A DNA stretch of 64,000 nucleotides. It comes from Vesta saturnalis. Taxonomy: Eukaryota; Arthropoda; Insecta; Coleoptera; Lampyridae. The DNA lies in contig JARFJB010000091.1 in NCBI GenBank assembly GCA_036346205.1, forward strand, positions 2,937,001-3,001,000. Direction: 5' to 3'. The notes beneath the pieces are model-generated. The model was not told where the DNA came from. It searched no databases and saw nothing but the letters and a program-made list of their open reading frames with translations. This document shows positions 61,564 to 64,000 of this stretch, one piece after another (the stretch's first letter is position 1; the number at the start of each line of letters is the position of its first letter). The position numbers and the translations under genes were made by a program.

Positions 61564-64000
61564 TTACATTAAATTTAACATCTTTACAAAACTAACAAAT
61601 TTTTCACATCCTAAAGCCTTTGTAAAAACATCAGCGAATTGATTATTAGTATTTACGTATTCAACCTTAACAATATTCTTACTTATCAGATCTGCTATGA
61701 AATGAGACTTTACATCTATATGTTTACAACGTTTATTGTTTTCAAAATTCTGGAATACTTTGATTACACTTTGTATCTTCGTATAAAGTGATAGGCAATT
61801 CATAATTTATTTTCATGTATAATATTCTATTTTTTCTATACCAAATTTTTAACGAAAAATTTAGGAAATATTAATTGAGTTAGTCACGTTTTAAAATCTC
61901 AGTAGTATGGGTTGCTCATCCAAAATTTGATATTTGTGGAAATGTAAATTGCAATATTGAAGTTATTATTAATGCAAACAAAAATGAAAAATAATTTGTA
62001 TATTTATATAAATAAAAATTAAAAAAATTAAAATACTTTATCTACCCTTGCTGTTAAAGTTCAACTTTATCTACCCTTGTGGTTAAAGTGAAACTTGATC
62101 TATTAATTTGGGTTGTTCAAAGCAGACTTACAATTGCTATACAAAAAAACCATTTCGAATATGTAAAATTTCACAACTTAGTGCACATACTGAGATAAAT
62201 TCAGGTTCTATCGAAGACAAAGCTACCTACTATTGATTGTTTTTGGAACTCCAGGATACTAAATCCCCAAACATTTTACAACAGTATCCACTAACTGACT
62301 TTCTGTCATTTGAATTATTGGCCCAATCTGCATCACAGTAACCTATTAGATTTTTACCTAATGCTGTGAAGGTTAATTTTAAATTAATTGTGCTTTTTAA
62401 ATATTTTAACACTCTTAATAAGTGATTAAAATGTTCGTCAGATGAACCTGCCAAAATAACTAACACAAAAACATATATCTGGTTTGGTTCCTAAGATTAT
62501 ATACATTAAACATCATAGAAGTTCTTTATAGGGCAAATTGCTTTTACATACTGTATTTACATTTCTTTCAAGATCTAAATTCATTTCAATAGGAGTTTTA
62601 CATGTCTTACAGTCTTCTAAATTATACTATTTAAATAAACTACTAATTGCAGATGCAGAAACTTGATCAATTGTTATTATTTTATTTATAATGTCTCTAC
62701 TAATTTTTATACCTAGAAAATTAGATACTTTATCTAGATTTTTTACTGTAAAGCTTTCACTTAATTATAATTCAACATAATTTTTAAAATCATTATTATT
62801 ACTTGCAATAAGTATATCGTCAACATACATAATAAATAACAACATGTTTTGTTTTAGAAAAAGAAATAGACAATAATCAGATTTTGAACAACTAAAATTT
62901 AAAGTTTGCATAAAATTGTTAAATGTTTCATTCCATACTTTTGGAGCTTCTCTTAACCCATAAATAGCTTTATCTAACAAGCACACTTTATTTTTATGAA
63001 CAACATCTAAGCCCTCTGGAATCTTCATATAGACTTTTTCTTTCATTTTTCCAACTGGTTTAAATACATACTGTAATAATTACAAGCAGCCAACAATATT
63101 CGTCATGTCGAAAGTCTTGCTACAGGAGCATGAATATAGGAATTATTTTTTCTTTTTCGAGTTTATTAACCAACACCCAAGTTTCGTTTTTTAATAATGC
63201 ATGTAATTCATTATCAATATATAACTTCTCTTTGCATCTTCATATGTTTCAGGTACATCAGAATATTCGCTCAATAATGTCATACAATCATAGTCCGATG
63301 AGCCTAAGTCATATTCCTGAAACTAAGAGGGTGGTTTTCTATTTATGTTAGATTTTCTTTCTACAGTCATCTTTTTTGCATTTTCTTCATGGTTTTCTTC
63401 TAAAATGCGTTTTGTGCTCGCTTCTTTATAACTTCATTTTCAGCAATAATCACTTGTCTTTTATTTACTTGAATCATATCAAACCTTTTTTCATCAAGGA
63501 CCACATTCCGCTATGAATTATTTTCCATTTTTGTTCATTCCATAATCTATACCCATTTTCAGCATACCCCACAAATCTACATTTAAATCCTTTATCATCC
63601 AGTTTAGTTCTAAGCAAATCTGAAATTCTTGCATAAGCGATGCAACCAAAAATTCTTAAATTAGAAACATTGGTTTTCGTTCTAACCATAACTCATATGG
63701 CGTTTTATTTTTACTTGAAGTATGCCACGGTAAGTACTGCTTCCTCACAGAAGCTTTTATCGATATTGGCCTGTTTCATTAATGATCTTGCTGTATTCAT
63801 TAGTGTTTGATTAATTCTTTCTGCCACTCCATTCATTTGAGGACTGTATAGAAGTATATACGAAATTTCAATTCCCCATTCTTTACCAAAATTCTTAAAT
63901 TGGTGTGAACTATATTCACCACCATTGTCACGTTATTTTTGAAATTTTGCTTCCACAAACATAGTTATCACTCTTCGTAATTCTTAAATGTTTCAAAAAC
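61564..64000 (-). pseudogene. Ty1/Copia pol remnant, running off the right edge
   Basis: Domains on the minus strand from the right edge. Integrase core: RDNGGEYSSHQFKNFGKEWG (catalytic Asp), then QMNGVAERINQTLMNTARSL (catalytic Glu) at 63.95-63.76 kb. Integrase C-terminal part: NVSNLRIFGCIAYARISDLL and KGFKCRFVGYAENGYRLW at 63689-63474. Reverse transcriptase: EKVYMKIPEGLDVVHKNKVC, LLDKAIYGLREAPKVWNETF and MYVDDILIASNN at 63046-62765, catalytic YVDD intact. RNase H: HLLRVLKYLKSTINLKLTF, YCDADWANNSNDRKSVSGYC at 62466-62230, SSIEPEFISVCALS at ~62.2 kb, and RCKHIDVKSHFIADLISKNI, ADVFTKALG at 61803-61564. About 300 bp of foreign AT-rich DNA (61.82-62.14 kb) splits the RNase H. Stops and frameshifts throughout. 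Confidence 0.85.
61820..62140. other. ~300-bp insertion in the Copia RNase H domain
   Basis: AT-rich noncoding DNA between two adjacent RNase H blocks. It contains a direct repeat TTTATCTACCCTTG..GTTAAAGT (62038 and 62066). Borders and class unknown. Confidence 0.4.

Overview
This window looks like eukaryotic, AT-rich, transposon-dominated nuclear DNA, most likely from an insect or another arthropod. Nothing in it looks prokaryotic: there are no operons, ribosome-binding sites or CRISPR arrays. Almost every recognisable coding stretch belongs to a transposable element, and nearly all are broken by frameshifts, stops or nested insertions. Short GT-AG introns of 50-57 nt appear in three element genes. 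I recognise no intact single-copy host gene; a THAP zinc-finger exon near 42.2 kb is the nearest candidate.

Layout. 0-2 kb: Tc1-type (DD34E) transposase remnant and the C-terminal end of a LINE. 2.4-2.8 kb: a CpG-rich island. 2.9-3.5 kb: two tandem copies of a repeat that carries an Ala(AGC)-like tRNA cloverleaf. 3.7-6.2 kb: PIF/Harbinger element with convergent MADF/BESS-like gene and transposase; the transposase is split by an 811-bp element with 57-bp inverted ends. 7.2-11.8 kb: piggyBac-like element (TTAA ends) split by a long-TIR mariner. 13-17 kb: CA/GT microsatellites and mariner scraps. 17.5-23.6 kb: a ~6-kb element with ~1.17-kb terminal inverted repeats, read as an internally deleted Polinton/Maverick (capsid-type fragment, internal satellite, one LINE insertion). 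23.6-30.2 kb: mariner-like elements, one carrying a Jockey-type LINE with a 10-bp target duplication plus a second LINE. 34.4-37.5 kb: Penelope-like reverse transcriptase split by a nearly complete long-TIR mariner. 37.9-42.0 kb: degraded Ty3/Gypsy pol split by an RTE-like LINE and a tRNA-SINE copy. 61.3-64 kb: Ty1/Copia pol running off the right edge.

The most unusual part is 42.5-60 kb. A long-TIR mariner has an enormous, almost G-free heptanucleotide array, (ACATAAA)n, embedded in its left terminal repeat (43,073-56,396). Inside this array lie two eroded copies of the sequence that follows the array. The copy at 47.6-49.9 kb is ~5% shortened; the one at 51.2-52.6 kb is ~25% shortened and strongly depleted of G and C. 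This is either a real tandem amplification with strongly biased decay, or an assembly/polishing artefact in which G-free array reads overwrote the consensus. I favour the artefact for the erosion, but the embedded heptamer satellite itself looks real.

The elements do not form a pathway; what links them is insertion order. Clear nestings are mariner into piggyBac, an 811-bp element into Harbinger, Jockey LINE into mariner, mariner into Penelope, LINE into Polinton satellite, and RTE plus SINE into Gypsy. I found no undescribed cellular system. The best candidates for something new are the TIR-embedded heptamer array, the family of DD41D mariners with ~600-bp inverted repeats, and the tRNA-bearing repeat.
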